DNA of 64,000 nucleotides from Adiantum capillus-veneris (Eukaryota; Streptophyta; Polypodiopsida; Polypodiales; Pteridaceae), in contig CM043946.1 in NCBI GenBank assembly GCA_014529385.2, positions 22,648,077 to 22,712,076 on the forward strand. Direction: 5' to 3'. The translations under genes and the position numbers were made by a program. The first letter of the stretch is position 1. Each line of letters starts with the position of its first letter. Positions 34,741-46,654 of the stretch are shown piece by piece. Below the pieces are notes generated by a model. It did not search any database. It was not told the DNA's origin and worked only from the letters and a program-made list of their open reading frames with translations.

Positions 34741-35358
34741 GATGCTCATTGCAAAGGATCATCACTTGACTATGCTTGGGGAAAGGTAAGAGAGAATGAT
34801 GCCTTCACCTTGTTTGATCCTAGCTCTACTCACAACTTCATATCAACGGAGTTGGCCACCAAGTTGGTCATTCAAGCTTTTGAGATGGAAGATATGGTAA
34901 TGGATAACACAGCTTTCAAAAGACAGCAAGCCTCTGATACTCCCTTGATTGGGAAGTTGAGGCTTCATGTACAAAGCTATATCAACAAAGAAGACTTTTT
35001 CATCTCTCCTCTCCAACATGAGGATGCTATCCTAGGGGCGCCATGGTTTGATTGCATGGCTACCAATATGAAGTTCCCTGAAAGGAGAATCTACTTCACC
35101 TACAGGGAAAAGAACATGTATATAGATGCTAGTGGGCATGGTTTCACCATTCCACTTGTAAATTCTCTTGCTTTTGATAAATCAATGAAGAGGTCAGTTT
35201 ATGTGTACATGATTTTTGTCATAGAGTCTCTAAAAGATCCTAATGTTTCATCAAATGTAAAGGGTAGGAATCAAGAAGAGTTAGACTTGTCTAATTTTCT
35301 AAAAGGATTCCAAGATGTGTTCATCGATGATATCCCTATAGATTTACCTCCAAAATGA
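34741..35358 (+). pseudogene. aspartic protease of chromovirus E
   Basis: Continues the frame from the zinc knuckle. The active-site block reads FTLFDPSSTHNFIS, where chromoviruses usually have DSGATHNFIS. The catalytic Asp is kept but Ser-Gly-Ala has become Pro-Ser-Ser, so activity is doubtful. AILGAPWFDCM is the conserved flap/ILGxPW block. Ends DDIPIDLPPK and a stop at 35356-35358, just before the RT start. Confidence 0.8.
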
Positions 35359-35460
35359 GGGGATGATGGCCATTGCATTGAACTCCATCCAGGAAGCTCA
35401 CCGCCTAACAAGCCTCCTTATTGAGTCTCACAAGCTCAACAAGAGGAGATCATGAGGCAA

Positions 35461-36175
35461 GTATAGGAATTGGTAGACAAAGGGATGGTGAGGCTTAGTT
35501 TCTCTCCCTTTTGTTCTCCAATCCTTTTAGTGCAAAATAAAGATGGTACATACCGTATGTGTGTGGACTATCGAGCACTAAACCATATCACTATCAAAAA
35601 TAGATTTCCCGTGCCTACTGTAGAAGATCTGTTTGATAAGCTACAAGGCTCTACCTAATTCAGTAGGATTGACCTTAAGAGTGGCTATCATCAAATAAGG
35701 ATAGTGAATGAAGATATCCTAAAGACCGCGTTTCGCACAATGTTTGGTCTTTATGAATATCTAGTCATGCCTTTTGGTTTGACTAATGCACTAGCTACAT
35801 TCAATCGTCTAATGGAAATTTTTTTTAGACCTTACCGCAAATTCACTGGAGTGTTCTTTGATGATATGATCATCTACTCCAAGTCTTTGGAAGAACATAA
35901 GCAGCATCTCCAATTGATTTTTCAAGCATTGAGGGAGAATAAGCTTTTTCTCAACCAAAAGGAAAGCAAGTTTTTCCTTCAAGAGATTCAATACCTAGGT
36001 CATATTATCTCTCAAGATGGTATCCGTATGGATCCATTAAAGTTAGAGGTAATAAAAGCATGGCCTAACCCAAGGAATCTAGATGAGCTAAGAAGATTTA
36101 TTGGTATGTGTGCATACGATAGACGCTTCATAGCAAAATTCTCTCAAGTAGCATGACCACTACATGACTTGGTAA
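35461..36175 (+). pseudogene. reverse transcriptase, first tandem copy (E)
   Basis: From ELVDKGMVRLS through YRMCVDYRALNHITIKNRFP, a stop at 35656-35658 (a TAC to TAA change compared with copy 2), then FSRIDLKSGYHQIRI, MPFGLTNALATFNRLME, GVFFDDMIIYSKS (FxDD catalytic motif kept) and YLGHIISQDG. Ends in ...QVA and a stop, then PLHDL. It is followed immediately by the second copy, offset 715 bases. By eye the copies are about 95% identical. Confidence 0.88.
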
Positions 36176-36889
36176 GTACAGGAATTGGTAGACAAAGGGA
36201 TGGTGAGGCCTAGTTCCTCTCCCTTTTGTTCTCTAGTCCTTTTAGTGCAAAAGAAAGATGGTACATACCGTATGTGTGTGGACTATCGAGCACTAAACCA
36301 TATCACTATCAAAAACAGATTTTCCGTGCATCGGGTAGAAGATCTGTTTGATAAGCTACAAGGCTCTACCTACTTCAGTAGGATTGACCTTAAGAGTGGC
36401 TATCATCAAATAAGGATAGTGGATGAAGATATCCTAAAGACCGCGTTTCGCGCAACATTTGGTCTTTATGAATATCTAGTCATGCCTTTTGGCTTGACTA
36501 ATGCACCAGCTACTTTCAATCGTCTCATGGAGAAAATTTTTAGACCATATCGTAAATTCACTGGAGTGTTCTTTGATGATATCATCATCTACTCCAAATC
36601 TTTGGAGGAACATAAGCAACATCTCCAAGTGATTTTTCAAGCCTTGAGGGAAAACAAACTTTTTCTCAACCAAAAGAAAAGTGAATTCTTCCTTCAAGAG
36701 ATTCAATATCTAGGTCATATTATCTCTCACGATGGTATTCGTATGGATCCATCAAAGTTAGAGGTAATAAAATCATGGCCTAACCCAAGGAATCTACATG
36801 AGCTAAGAAGCTTTATTGGTATGTGTGCATACGATAGACGCTTCATAGCAAAATTCTCTCAAGTAGCATGACCACTACATGACTTAACT
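36176..36889 (+). pseudogene. reverse transcriptase, second tandem copy (E)
   Basis: Repeats 35461-36175 with one uninterrupted frame of 228 residues (36185-36871). It keeps RIDLKSGYHQIRI, MPFGLTNAPATFNRLME and FFDDIIIYS, and is better preserved than copy 1. It then continues into RNase H. A stop after SQVA is present in both copies, so it predates the duplication. This copy occupies the expected position next to RNase H. Confidence 0.88.
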
Positions 36890-37360
36890 AAGAAGAACGT
36901 TAAGTATGTATGGACTGCTAAGGAGAAAAATTCTTTTGACAGGCTCAAGGAGAAGCTTACCTCTCAACTAGTCCTCATGCTTCCCAATCTCTCAAAACCA
37001 TTTGAGGTTCAATGTGATGCTTGTGGTGATTGCCTTGGAGCAGTTTTTATTCAAGAAGGGCATGCCATAGCATATGAGAGCCGAAGGCTCAATACTGATG
37101 AACGAGTCTTGGGAATTTATGAGAAAGGGCTTTTAGCTATTCTACATGCCCTAGACACTTGAAAGCACTACTTATTGGGGACTCCATTTATTCTATGAAC
37201 CGACCACCAAAGTCTCAAGTATTTCATGACGCAAACCAAGATTTCCGACAAACAAATGAGGTGGGCAAATTTTCTTTTGCAATTTAATTTTCATATTGCT
37301 CACATTGCTGGTAAGCAAAATCAAGTGGCTGATGCACTTTCACGAGACGACCAAAGTTAA
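36884..37360 (+). pseudogene. RNase H of chromovirus E
   Basis: LTKKNVKYVWT leads to FEVQCDACGDCLGAVFIQEG (the first Asp of RNase H, usual form DASxxGxGAVL) and AIAYESRRLN, then ALDT and a stop at 37160-37162. The next frames give TDHQSLKYF and QVADALSR near 37197-37345, the standard RNase H end. Degrades template RNA; inactive here. Confidence 0.82.
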
Positions 37361-38820
37361 TGCGGTGTCTATAGCTACTGACAATGATCTATCTTCTATG
37401 ATAGACGAGTATGCTACTAACCCTGATTTTAGAGACATAATGTCAACCCTTGGTTTGGGTAAGAAAGAGGAACCATTCACCTTGCAAGATGGTTATCTTC
37501 TCCACGGCAATAGACTATGTGCTACCCATTAAGAAAGTTATGTATGAATCCCACGCTCCTCCCTATGTGGGGCATAGAGGTATTCAACCTACTCTTTGAG
37601 GAGTAGAGACGTATTTCTATTGGCCTACCATGAAAGTGGACATACAAGAGTATGTTTCAAAATGTGTTGTATGCCAAAAGACCAACTATGATAGAAGGAA
37701 GCAACCCAGATAAATCCAGCCATTGCCTATCCCAAATTCACCATGATAGAGTATATCCATGGATTTTATCTTTGGATTACCCAAGTCTATCCATGGGAAT
37801 ACGGGATTATAGACAATAGTTGACAGGCAAGCAAGCACACTTTATTCCTGTCAAAAAGACTATTAAGGCACACCAAATGGAAACTCTGTGCATATCTCAA
37901 ATTTTCAAACACCATGGATTACCAACATCCATTGGGTCAGATAGAGATCCTAGAATGACCAGTAATTTCTAAAAAGGTCTCTTTGAAAATCTAGGAATAA
38001 GATTGAATTTCTCTTCGGCTATCACCCACAAATGGATGGCCAAAGTGAGATAGCCAATCTTACGATACTCGATCTACTCAAGACTTATGTTACCAAAGTA
38101 GATCAACGCTCACAATGGGAAAATCACTTACCTCTTGTAGAGTATGCCTACAATAATACTGTACATGCTTCTACGGGAAAAGCACCTTTTGAGATCATTG
38201 AGGGAAGACCTAAAAGTCCCTTGCTACTCAAAGTACATGGGAAGATCTTCGCCGCGACACCGATTCATATAGCCGTGACCTACAATAATCTTTTCAAAAG
38301 ATTAAGGAGGCTATATCCATCTCTCAACAAAGGCAAAAAGCTGCTGTTGACAAGCACAAAAGGGCCTTAACTCTCAAAGAAAATGATCGGGTCTTACTCA
38401 AGTTTCCTAAGGCTGGATTAAGACAAATGACAAGCAAAAATCCTACGGGCCATCAAAAGTATTATGTTAAGCTAGCAAAAAGATACTATGGACCTTTCCA
38501 AATCTTGAAGCCCATTAATGAGACGGCTTACCGACTCAAGTTGCCCAACCATTGGCTCATACACAATGCTTTTCATGTGAGCCTACTTAAGCCCTACAAA
38601 GGAGATCCACCAAGTGAATCAATTATTGAAGACCCACCCAAAGTTGAAGACTAAGAAGAGGTGCTACAACCCGAAGCTATCCTTCGGCATGAAGACAAGG
38701 TACTATGACATGGTAAGAGTATCTGACGGTATCTTATTAAGTTTAAAAATTATCCTTTTGAAGATGCTAGATGGATGCAAGGTATACAACTTAAGGATAG
38801 TATGAACTTTGTCAATGATT
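37361..38820 (+). pseudogene. integrase and chromodomain-like end of chromovirus E
   Basis: 37374-37532 is the linker before the zinc-binding domain. The H-H-C-C region follows in broken frames near 37540-37700 (CVVCQKTNYDRRKQ-like). The catalytic core is broken at 37740-38030. 38032-38370 resumes with MDGQSE and WENHLPLVEYAYNNTVHAST. 38427-38654 holds YYGPFQILKPINETAYRLKL and IHNAFHVSLLKPY. 38656-38790 reads as EEVLQPEAILRHEDKV, then RYLIKFKNYPFEDARW, a chromodomain-like module that would steer insertion to marked chromatin. Several stops. Confidence 0.8.
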
Positions 38821-39198
38821 ACAATGCTACATTAGAGTAAGAAAATGTATAAATTTCTTTTAAATGACCCATGTTTTTGTCTTATAAGACTCTCTCTTTT
38901 GATTGTTATGCACAAATTTAACGAGTATGCATGCTTAGATTATGTTTGTGGAGATGACGTCTCCCAAACACCAAGTAGAACTTGTCACTCTACTTTGGAA
39001 GTATGATATGGACTAAAGAGTAGGCATGCTTGCGGCAAACGGTGTCTCTCAAGCACCAAGTGGACTAGTCATCCACTCTGGAATGATGTCTTAGGGTAAA
39101 ATGGGATCCTTTACCCGCTAAGTAAAATGGACTAATGAGTATGCTTTACCCTCCTTACCTCATAGTCAAGGACGACTATGATTTCAAGAGAGAGGTAA

Positions 39199-39984
39199 TG
39201 TCAATAAATCTAATATCTACTCTTTACAAAATGATTTTCTCATGTTAAACTAATCATTTAATATGGGGAGATAAAAGGGAAACAAGAGTTAGAATATAGA
39301 TATGTGCTTGTAGACATATCTCAACCATGGTTCTAAATGAGAGATAACGTTATCTCTAACTAGAGGCCAAAAGGGAGACACTCTACCAAAGAGCTAGGTG
39401 CCATAAGTGCTTTAAGCTCACCTCACTATGGGACCAAGAGGAGAGATGGATGCATCTCATTAAGGGTCCATAATGGAGGAATCTTAACAAAGAGCAAGGT
39501 GCACTTAATGAAGCTCTAAAAGACCTTAGGGTTGGCTTCATTAAAGCCTTCAAAGGTAAGTGTTAAAAGCCTTAAGACATAGTCTTTAATTTTTAACTTT
39601 AGTCAATTAATGTCCAAGCAGGCAAGGGGACATCTTGCTTAAGCAGGGGAGCTTGCTTGCTTACCAAGTTCAAAGAGAACTAGCTGCAAAGGAGGGGGAG
39701 AGCCCTACAAAGGAGGGAGGTAGGTAGTGTGTGTGCACCTCATCAAGGGCCCATACTCTCATGAGAGGAAAGGGGCCACTTGTCAGGTGTAGAGGCACAC
39801 TGCTCAAGCAAGCAAGGGCTATGCTTAAGCAAGGGGGGTGCTAGCTTAGCCTCACAAGACAGAAAGAAGGACACTTGTCAAGGGGCTACACACCTTGACC
39901 CAAAGGGAGTCAAGCTCACATTGGCTACAAGGCTACATGGCCCAATGAGCTTCAAGGGAAGCCTAAGAAAGGGGTTCGACCAAG

Positions 39985-40031
<47 letters not shown>

Positions 40032-40773
40032 GAGCCTCCCACGAGCCCTCTCCCTCTCTCATTCTTCTCTTCACACACTCTTGTGAAGCAAGAACTCCAT
40101 CTCCTTCTCCAAGCTTGAGAAGTTCAGTGCCTATAACAACAAGCTCTTGGTTATGGATGCAAATCCACACAAGAGAATGCTTATGCTTGTTTATCAATCT
40201 CTCTAATTTCCATTATCAATATGCTAAGCTATGCTACAAGAGCTATGAGTGATTATGTGCAAGGGGGTATTGCTTTCTTATAGAGCTACTTCTACTTATC
40301 TCTTGTTCCTCACTCTCTGTCAGCTCTCCTCATGTTTCATGGTGTTTGAGGTCTTGGGATTGAGGATGGGCGTTTTTCAAGCTCATGCTAATCATGTTTA
40401 TTGTTGTTGTTATGCTAATTCTTGGTGAGTGAAGCTTTCCATCTTCACCTCATCAAGAAGGTCTCAAGGAACACAATAAGATGTATTGTAAACAAGTCTT
40501 CCGTCATGGAAGAATCTATAATACAAATGCCTATTGGAGGGGGGACCGCCTCCAACTAATCTGTTCCTCTATTGGTGTCAATTTCTCTAAACTCTCACTC
40601 CCTTTTACAAGTATTGTTCAAGCCATGTTAATGAAGTAATGTGTTAGTGTTTTGCTCTCCATCCAAGGACTCTCTTTCTCATTCTACATCTATGCACAAA
40701 GGAATGCTTAAGGAAATGCTCAATATGTTATTCAATTTCCGCTCCAATTCAAGTTAAAAGGCTAATTCCATTA
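39199..40773 (+). repeat. 3' LTR of chromovirus E
   Basis: Starts TGTCAATAAATC after a purine tract (AAGAGAGAGGTAA, 39186-39198) and ends GCTAATTCCATTA. CT repeat at 39987-40026. 38821-39185, between pol and the LTR, is untranslated with repeated CTCYCAAGCACCAAGT blocks. Confidence 0.87.
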
Positions 40774-41384
40774 TAAAGTGACTCCTATAAAACAAATACC
40801 TTGCAAAGAGTGAGAGTCTAAGATCTACACAACATATAAGGCCTGTATTATTTCACCCTAAAAATAAAAATTTTTGGGTCAAATTTTCATCAACATCTAA
40901 TTTTAAAAAAAAATCAAATTTAGTTTAGAACTATTTTTTTTAAATTTCAATGGATTTGAAAAGTCAAAGATTAAAAAATTTTGATTTACTCTGCACATGG
41001 ATTATGTTAACTATGGTGATACATAAGAAAAAAATACATAGACTATAGAACATTCGCATAGACCGAGACAAGACACGACAAACCTTCTTCTTCATTGCCT
41101 AACGAGGAAGAAGATTACAAGAAGTTATTTAGGAAAGCTAAACGACATAGCTTTTGAGGTCACATGAAACTCCCAAGTCATCCACATAGATAATAAGAAC
41201 AAAATAGATTTTTGACCTTACAATTAGGAAACAAGTAATGGCTAAGTATGCCTTTTACACAAGCACTAGCCAATGGCTTGAAATTTTTGCAAAATTTGAC
41301 CCAACATTCACAATCCCTTGATCCAAAATCAAAGAACTCTATTGGAGGACTCCACCCCTGCGTACTCGGATTGTAAGCACCCAG
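40774..41384. other. AT-rich intergenic sequence, no gene seen
   Basis: Stops in all frames. It may be remains of the 3' end or LTR of relic F, but no second copy was recognised. Confidence 0.5.
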
Positions 41385-41883
41385 TCAGACCAGAGAACTT
41401 GCTACTACCGGAGTGCTACCCATTACTAGAGTACCTTCCCTTGTCTTCAACCTCATCAATTCTATTTTCTTTTCCACCAATATTATCAGACTGCCAGCTT
41501 CCATGCTTTCGTGCACCGCCTTAGTGGTTAAAACCACTACTTGGTCCACCAACATAGCTTGTTTTGCTTTCATGGTCACCACTTGCTTCTTCAAAATTCT
41601 ATTTTGAGCCTGAAATTCTTTCGCTTTCAATGGAAACTCCTTATACTCTGCTTCTATAAAAATCTTCTCCAAGTCCTTGACTGGTTTCTACATGCAACTG
41701 TTAAGCATCCTTTTCATTCCACCCCATAACTCTTCCGACTTCTCTTGCAATTGGTGTTTTAGTTCCTATACTTCATCTATAGTAAGCACCATACCTTGCA
41801 TCTCTGCAGTGTCTTCCATCACTTCCTTCTCAAGGGCACTCGCTATCTGCACTCGCTCTTGCAACAACGTATTATCCACTTTG
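41385..41883 (-). pseudogene. coiled-coil ORF of relic F, distal part
   Basis: Minus-strand frames read NTLLQERVQIASALEKEVME, a stop, then MEKIFIEAEYKEFPLKAKEF and NRILKKQVVTMKAKQAM. High Glu/Lys/Gln with regular hydrophobic spacing indicates a coiled coil. It continues the part right of element G (44166-44380). Downstream of integrase this is an additional ORF of unknown function, comparable in place and style to that of element C. Confidence 0.6.
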
Positions 41884-42470
<587 letters not shown>

Positions 42471-43552
42471 CTTGGGGAGTATAGGCTCCCCGTGAGATAC
42501 CAAAGGCGAATCTACCTCTCCCTCACCTTTGTTAACTTCACTAGCCGCAGGTTCAGAGTGAGTAGCTCTACTAAAGGTTTCTATAAAGTGACTAAACACA
42601 CTAGATCCAGGCTGAGGGGCCCATATAGGTATGTTTTTGTTTACTTGCTTGGGGTTTGTTGTAGGAGGCCCTTCCATAATATTGTAGTCAAATGAAGAGT
42701 CACTACACGCTATGTTTGGGTCTTGGGTTGTACTACCTTGGGTCCTTGCTGAGGGCCTGAAACCTAAGGTAGGTGGGTATTGAGAAGAAAATGAAGAGTC
42801 ACTACACGCTATGTTTGGGTCTTGGGTTGTACTACCTTGGGTCCGTGCCAAGGGCCGGAAACCTAAGGTAGGTGGGTGTTGAGAACCCTAGTTTCTTGGA
42901 CTTTAGCACATGACCAGAGCACAGATGCATGTGCCTTTGGCACCCTACAAGAGTTAGCAAATACCCTTGAAGGTTAACCGCATTTTTTGGGCGTTTTGCA
43001 CCCCGTTTTCACTCGTTTTTTGATGTTTTTTAATGTCTTTTTACGATCGGTTTTTGGATTAAGCGTGTGATAGCTCGAAACGAGCATATCGCTCAGGGGG
43101 TCATGGTGTGCTTTACAACACAACATTTGATCTTGGGCTTTGGGAATGTTCTCGATCCCGGTCCTTCCTTTTATATATATATATATATATTAATTTGGTT
43201 GCCACGGTTGCGCCGTGCGTGCGCGCACACATACACCTAACCTACCTACTTGCAACTAACAGAGCTACTGTTACACACTGTTTAACACAATACTACAACA
43301 ACTAATCAACTAATAGATCTACTTACTACACCTTACAGATCGAGCATTATAGATCTAATACCTTAATTCAACACCTCATCAACAGAAACAATACATTGCA
43401 ACACCTTATTAACACAATATAGTACACTGCAGCAAAAACAAAGTTCACAAATCCTAATTAACAGCCACACACCTTCTTTCTCTACCTTTCCTACATCTCA
43501 AATTGCACCACAAAGTAGCATAGAGTGCTATTCAAGCTTAATGCAAGGCATC
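42471..43552 (-). other. internal region of element G, with a 99-bp tandem repeat
   Basis: A minus-strand open frame (42851-42444, 135 codons, running into the LTR) contains two copies of a 33-residue unit (ARTQGSTTQDPNIACSDSSF and 13 more residues). These match the 99-bp tandem units 42690-42788 and 42789-42887. The rest has no recognisable coding sequence; a short TA repeat lies at 43173-43189. No known domain, so it is unclear whether the frame is translated. Confidence 0.6.
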
Positions 43553-43570
43553 TCCCCGGCAACGGCACCA
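43553..43570 (-). other. primer binding site of element G (Asp tRNA type)
   Basis: On the minus strand TGGTGCCGTTGCCGGGGA, six bases after the 5' LTR end. Confidence 0.85.
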
Positions 43571-43576
43571 AAAACG

Positions 43577-43827
43577 TGCACGTGTATTGCACATGTCAAA
43601 GCAAGGGACTTGCCATACACTGTGTGTGATCCACAAATGGCTGCAAGCACACAACCAGATTAATCTAGCAAGCTCAAGAGAGCAAGGGTGTGTCACTCAC
43701 CGCCCTATGCTTGCCTTCGTGGAGGATTCCTCATCGCAAAGAAGAGGGAGCTACCACCGTACCGCACTCAACCGCCTCGCCGCTGTCGTGTCGTTGCAAT
43801 GCTCGATCGCACTCTCTCTCTCTCACG

Positions 43828-43910
<83 letters not shown>

Positions 43911-44165
43911 GGAGATGAAGAAGAAGATGGAGATGGAGCCAGAGCACTTTTTATTTGCACAAATGAGAGAATGAGTGAATTTTAGGTTTAGGTGACTTTT
44001 ATATGAGCTCTCCCATTCACACTTGGGCGCCCATGCTTAGCCAACTAACCCTTGAATGTTCCAGTTAGAGTGCACCTCTCATCGGCGATCACTCTTACCC
44101 TTTTCCTATTGGACCGACAAGCCCCAGCCCATGACTTCTAGAAGTGGATGCCGGTGGGTAACACA
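43577..44165 (-). repeat. 5' LTR of element G
   Basis: Second LTR copy, 589 bp, with a CA tract at 43831-43908. CT/CA lengths differ from the other copy, as expected for microsatellite slippage. Confidence 0.82.
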
Positions 44166-44380
44166 CTTGCACTTTTTTTAATTCCATCTATAGCTCAATC
44201 ATCTACCGCTCCATCACATTTTCCTCAACAACATCCATTCATGCATTGAATTCATCTGAAGTTACCTGGAACTCTAGTAACTACTCCACCTTAGACGTAT
44301 TCATCTGCTTAATTTCCCATCTAACTCCACCACATACTTCTACAACTCTCTGAATTGTTGATTTGCCACTTGCAGGGATC
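44166..44380 (-). pseudogene. coiled-coil ORF of relic F, proximal part
   Basis: On the minus strand QQFRELYKYVVELDGKLS is followed by stops and then charged sequence ending at a K-K-V-Q segment where element G begins. It joins 41883-41385. 44381-45209 carries further broken frames (for example 45159-44965) without a recognised domain. Confidence 0.5.
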
Positions 44381-45209
44381 CCAATGTCTCTGTATCCACA
44401 ATTACCAACATCGGGGTTTACAATCCTCTCTAGGGACATTCGCTTCTGGCACATAAACTTCTACAGCCTCAGGTTGCTTCTTTTTCTTCACAAACATGAT
44501 CTTCTTCCCCAACTTCTTTCCTTTAGTATACTCCATATCCAAAACTGCAAATTCCATGTGTAGTGGATTGTCCTCTCTCTCTCTCTCTCTGCACCTTACT
44601 AGGTGGTGTTTTTGCCCCGCTCAATCTTCTTTTCTTTTCAACAATAGACTCGACTCTGATCGTCTGCACCTTCTCAATAGAACCTGTAAATGGATAGCCT
44701 CTCTACCATTTTTCATGGTTTGATTGCAAACACCCACACCACAATTCTCTTCAGCCACACAACCATACTAAGGTCAATTGTGTCAATTTGCCACTATACT
44801 AGGCTACCCTATACTTCTTCACTCCCTTTGTCTACATCAATGACCGATGACGTTGCAAATGCTGCTACAATTTCCATATTCGTCATAGCTTCCTCCTTTG
44901 CCTTACGTGGTGCTGCCATGGGAGAAGATCTTCCCACTACCGAACTCTTGCCTACTACAACCACCTATGATTCTAACACTACAAGATGCACCCTTAGCTT
45001 ATTAAGCCTCTCTAGCACTGATGCATGCATGGTACCCTTGTGAAGGTAATGCATGAAACCACACGAGCGTAGTGGGTGATCTAACTTAACCTCATGTGTA
45101 GGATACTTATAACGATCAACCCTCACTTGGAGGTTAATCAAAGGACTTGAAACCCCCAAATTTGAATTAGCTTGCAGAATATCACTTCCTGCGGACCTGA
45201 CTCCCCCTA

Positions 45210-46063
45210 TAGATACCCCTTGTTGGGTATGCTCCTTTTAAAAAACTTGAGGCAAAATCCATTAATTTCCACTTCACTACATCCGTCCCAAAATAGTCTT
45301 TGCAATCTGAATGTGCCTTGCTCAAGATCCGTAATTATTTGATAGTTATGGTCCAATGTCCCATAATTTAAGCTTACCAAGACATGGTCCCATCTTTGAG
45401 TTATATATCCTAACCCAATCATTCACTTTAAACACTTTGAACTTCACATGTTTATTCATACAGCTTGTCAAAGCTTCTATATGACTTCCACCATATAAGA
45501 GCTTTACCCAATCCTCTTCCAACTTTAATACCTGATTACTCCTATTCTCCATGGACGTTTTTGGACTCATTTGATGCTCTTTTGCTATCCTCATACTTGG
45601 AACATGATACTCCATAGACACTACTACCTCCAGACCATAGACGAGCTTGAAAGAAGTCATCCTTGTTGCAACTTTATAAGCTATCCTAAAAGACCATAAT
45701 GCAGAATCATGCTTATCATCCCAATTCTTCTTATTGTCAAACACAATCTTCTTTAGAATCTTCAACAAAACCTTACTAGAACTTTTTGCCTATTTGTTGG
45801 CATGTCAACTTCTTATGCATCATCATGTGTGTAGTTGTCAACTCTTCAACGATCGAAGTGTTCCTTGATCAAGAACCAGATCGATCAGACAACCAAATCT
45901 TGTCATAATATTTTGATAAAGAAATCTTGCTACACTCAATGCTTTATTATCTTTCAATGCTTCTTCCTCCACCCATTTTGTGGCATAATATGTAGCCACC
46001 AATATGTATCTACTCACAATCCTCAAAGCTTTAGGCTTAATGGGTCCGACAAAGTGGAGCCCC
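45210..46063 (-). pseudogene. integrase core and C-terminus of relic F
   Basis: On the minus strand from 46063: LHFVGPIKPKA, YILVATYYATKWVEEEALKD (first catalytic block, with ATDYATKW changed to ATYYATKW, so the first Asp is lost), NIMTRFGCLIDLVLDQGT (second Asp kept). The E-containing block is degraded near 45800. The C-terminal part follows (45768-45346: ILKKIVFDNKKNWDDKHD, ALWSFRIAYKVATRMTSFKL, LVYGLEVVVSMEYHVPSMRI). The start is cut by element D at the GCCCC duplication. Dead. Confidence 0.84.
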
Positions 46064-46640
46064 TGTAAAGTGTGAGCTTTGTCCTAAGGTGTGAATCAAG
46101 GAGAGGAGAGTGGATTTATCCCACATAGTGTGGAGCAAGGCTATAGAGCTACTTAAAGCTCATCTCTTGAATCAATAAACAACAACTCATTTTGCACTAT
46201 ATGCTTGTCTATGGTGAGCTTGTGTTAAGCTAAGTCAATACTCAAGATTGTGTTTATGAGTCCAAGCTAATCTATCTTGGAACCTAATTCACTTGAGTGA
46301 TAACCTTGCTTACACACACTCACACACTTGCACCATGAGCTTTGTCCTAAGGTGTGAGTCAAGGAGAGGAGAGTGGATTTATCCCACATAGTGTGGAGCA
46401 AGGCTGTAGAGCTACTTAACATCTCTTGAATCAATAAACAACAACTCATTTTACACTACATGCTTGTCTATGGTGAGCTTGTGCTAAGCTAAGTCAATAC
46501 TCAAGATTGTGTTTATGAGTCCAAGCTAATCTATCTTGGAACCTAATTCACTTGAGTGATAACCTTGCTTACACACACTCACACACTTGCACCATGTTTC
46601 TCTTTCATCCACCATAGCTAGCACGATCCAAATCCTAACA
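46064..46640 (+). repeat. 5' LTR of element D, with internal 263-bp duplication
   Basis: 577 bp, against 318 bp for the 3' LTR. The block beginning TGAGCTTTGTCCTAAG occurs at 46073 and again at 46336, period 263. The first copy stops after GCACCATG and lacks the last ~45 bases of the LTR. Confidence 0.92.
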
Positions 46641-46642
46641 TT

Positions 46643-46654
46643 TGGTATCAGAGC
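46643..46654 (+). other. primer binding site of element D
   Basis: TGGTATCAGAGC, initiator Met tRNA type, two bases after the 5' LTR. Confidence 0.93.

Larger units (their letters stand above)
31260..40773 (+). mobile_element. Ty3/gypsy chromovirus E with duplicated RT
   Basis: LTRs of about 1,621 bp (31260-32880) and 1,575 bp (39199-40773) start TGTCA and share nearly all sequence, including an internal CT microsatellite. The primer site TGGTATCAGAGC lies at 32890-32901. Order: gag, zinc knuckle, protease, RT, second RT copy, RNase H, integrase and a chromodomain-like end, which marks it as a chromovirus. Stops and shifts break most domains. No target duplication was clear, because the outer LTR boundary is uncertain by a few bases. 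Confidence 0.88.

Noticed and set aside
40774-41384. 3' LTR of relic F
   Set aside because: I could not find a matching second copy near 51.4-53 kb, so no LTR is claimed.
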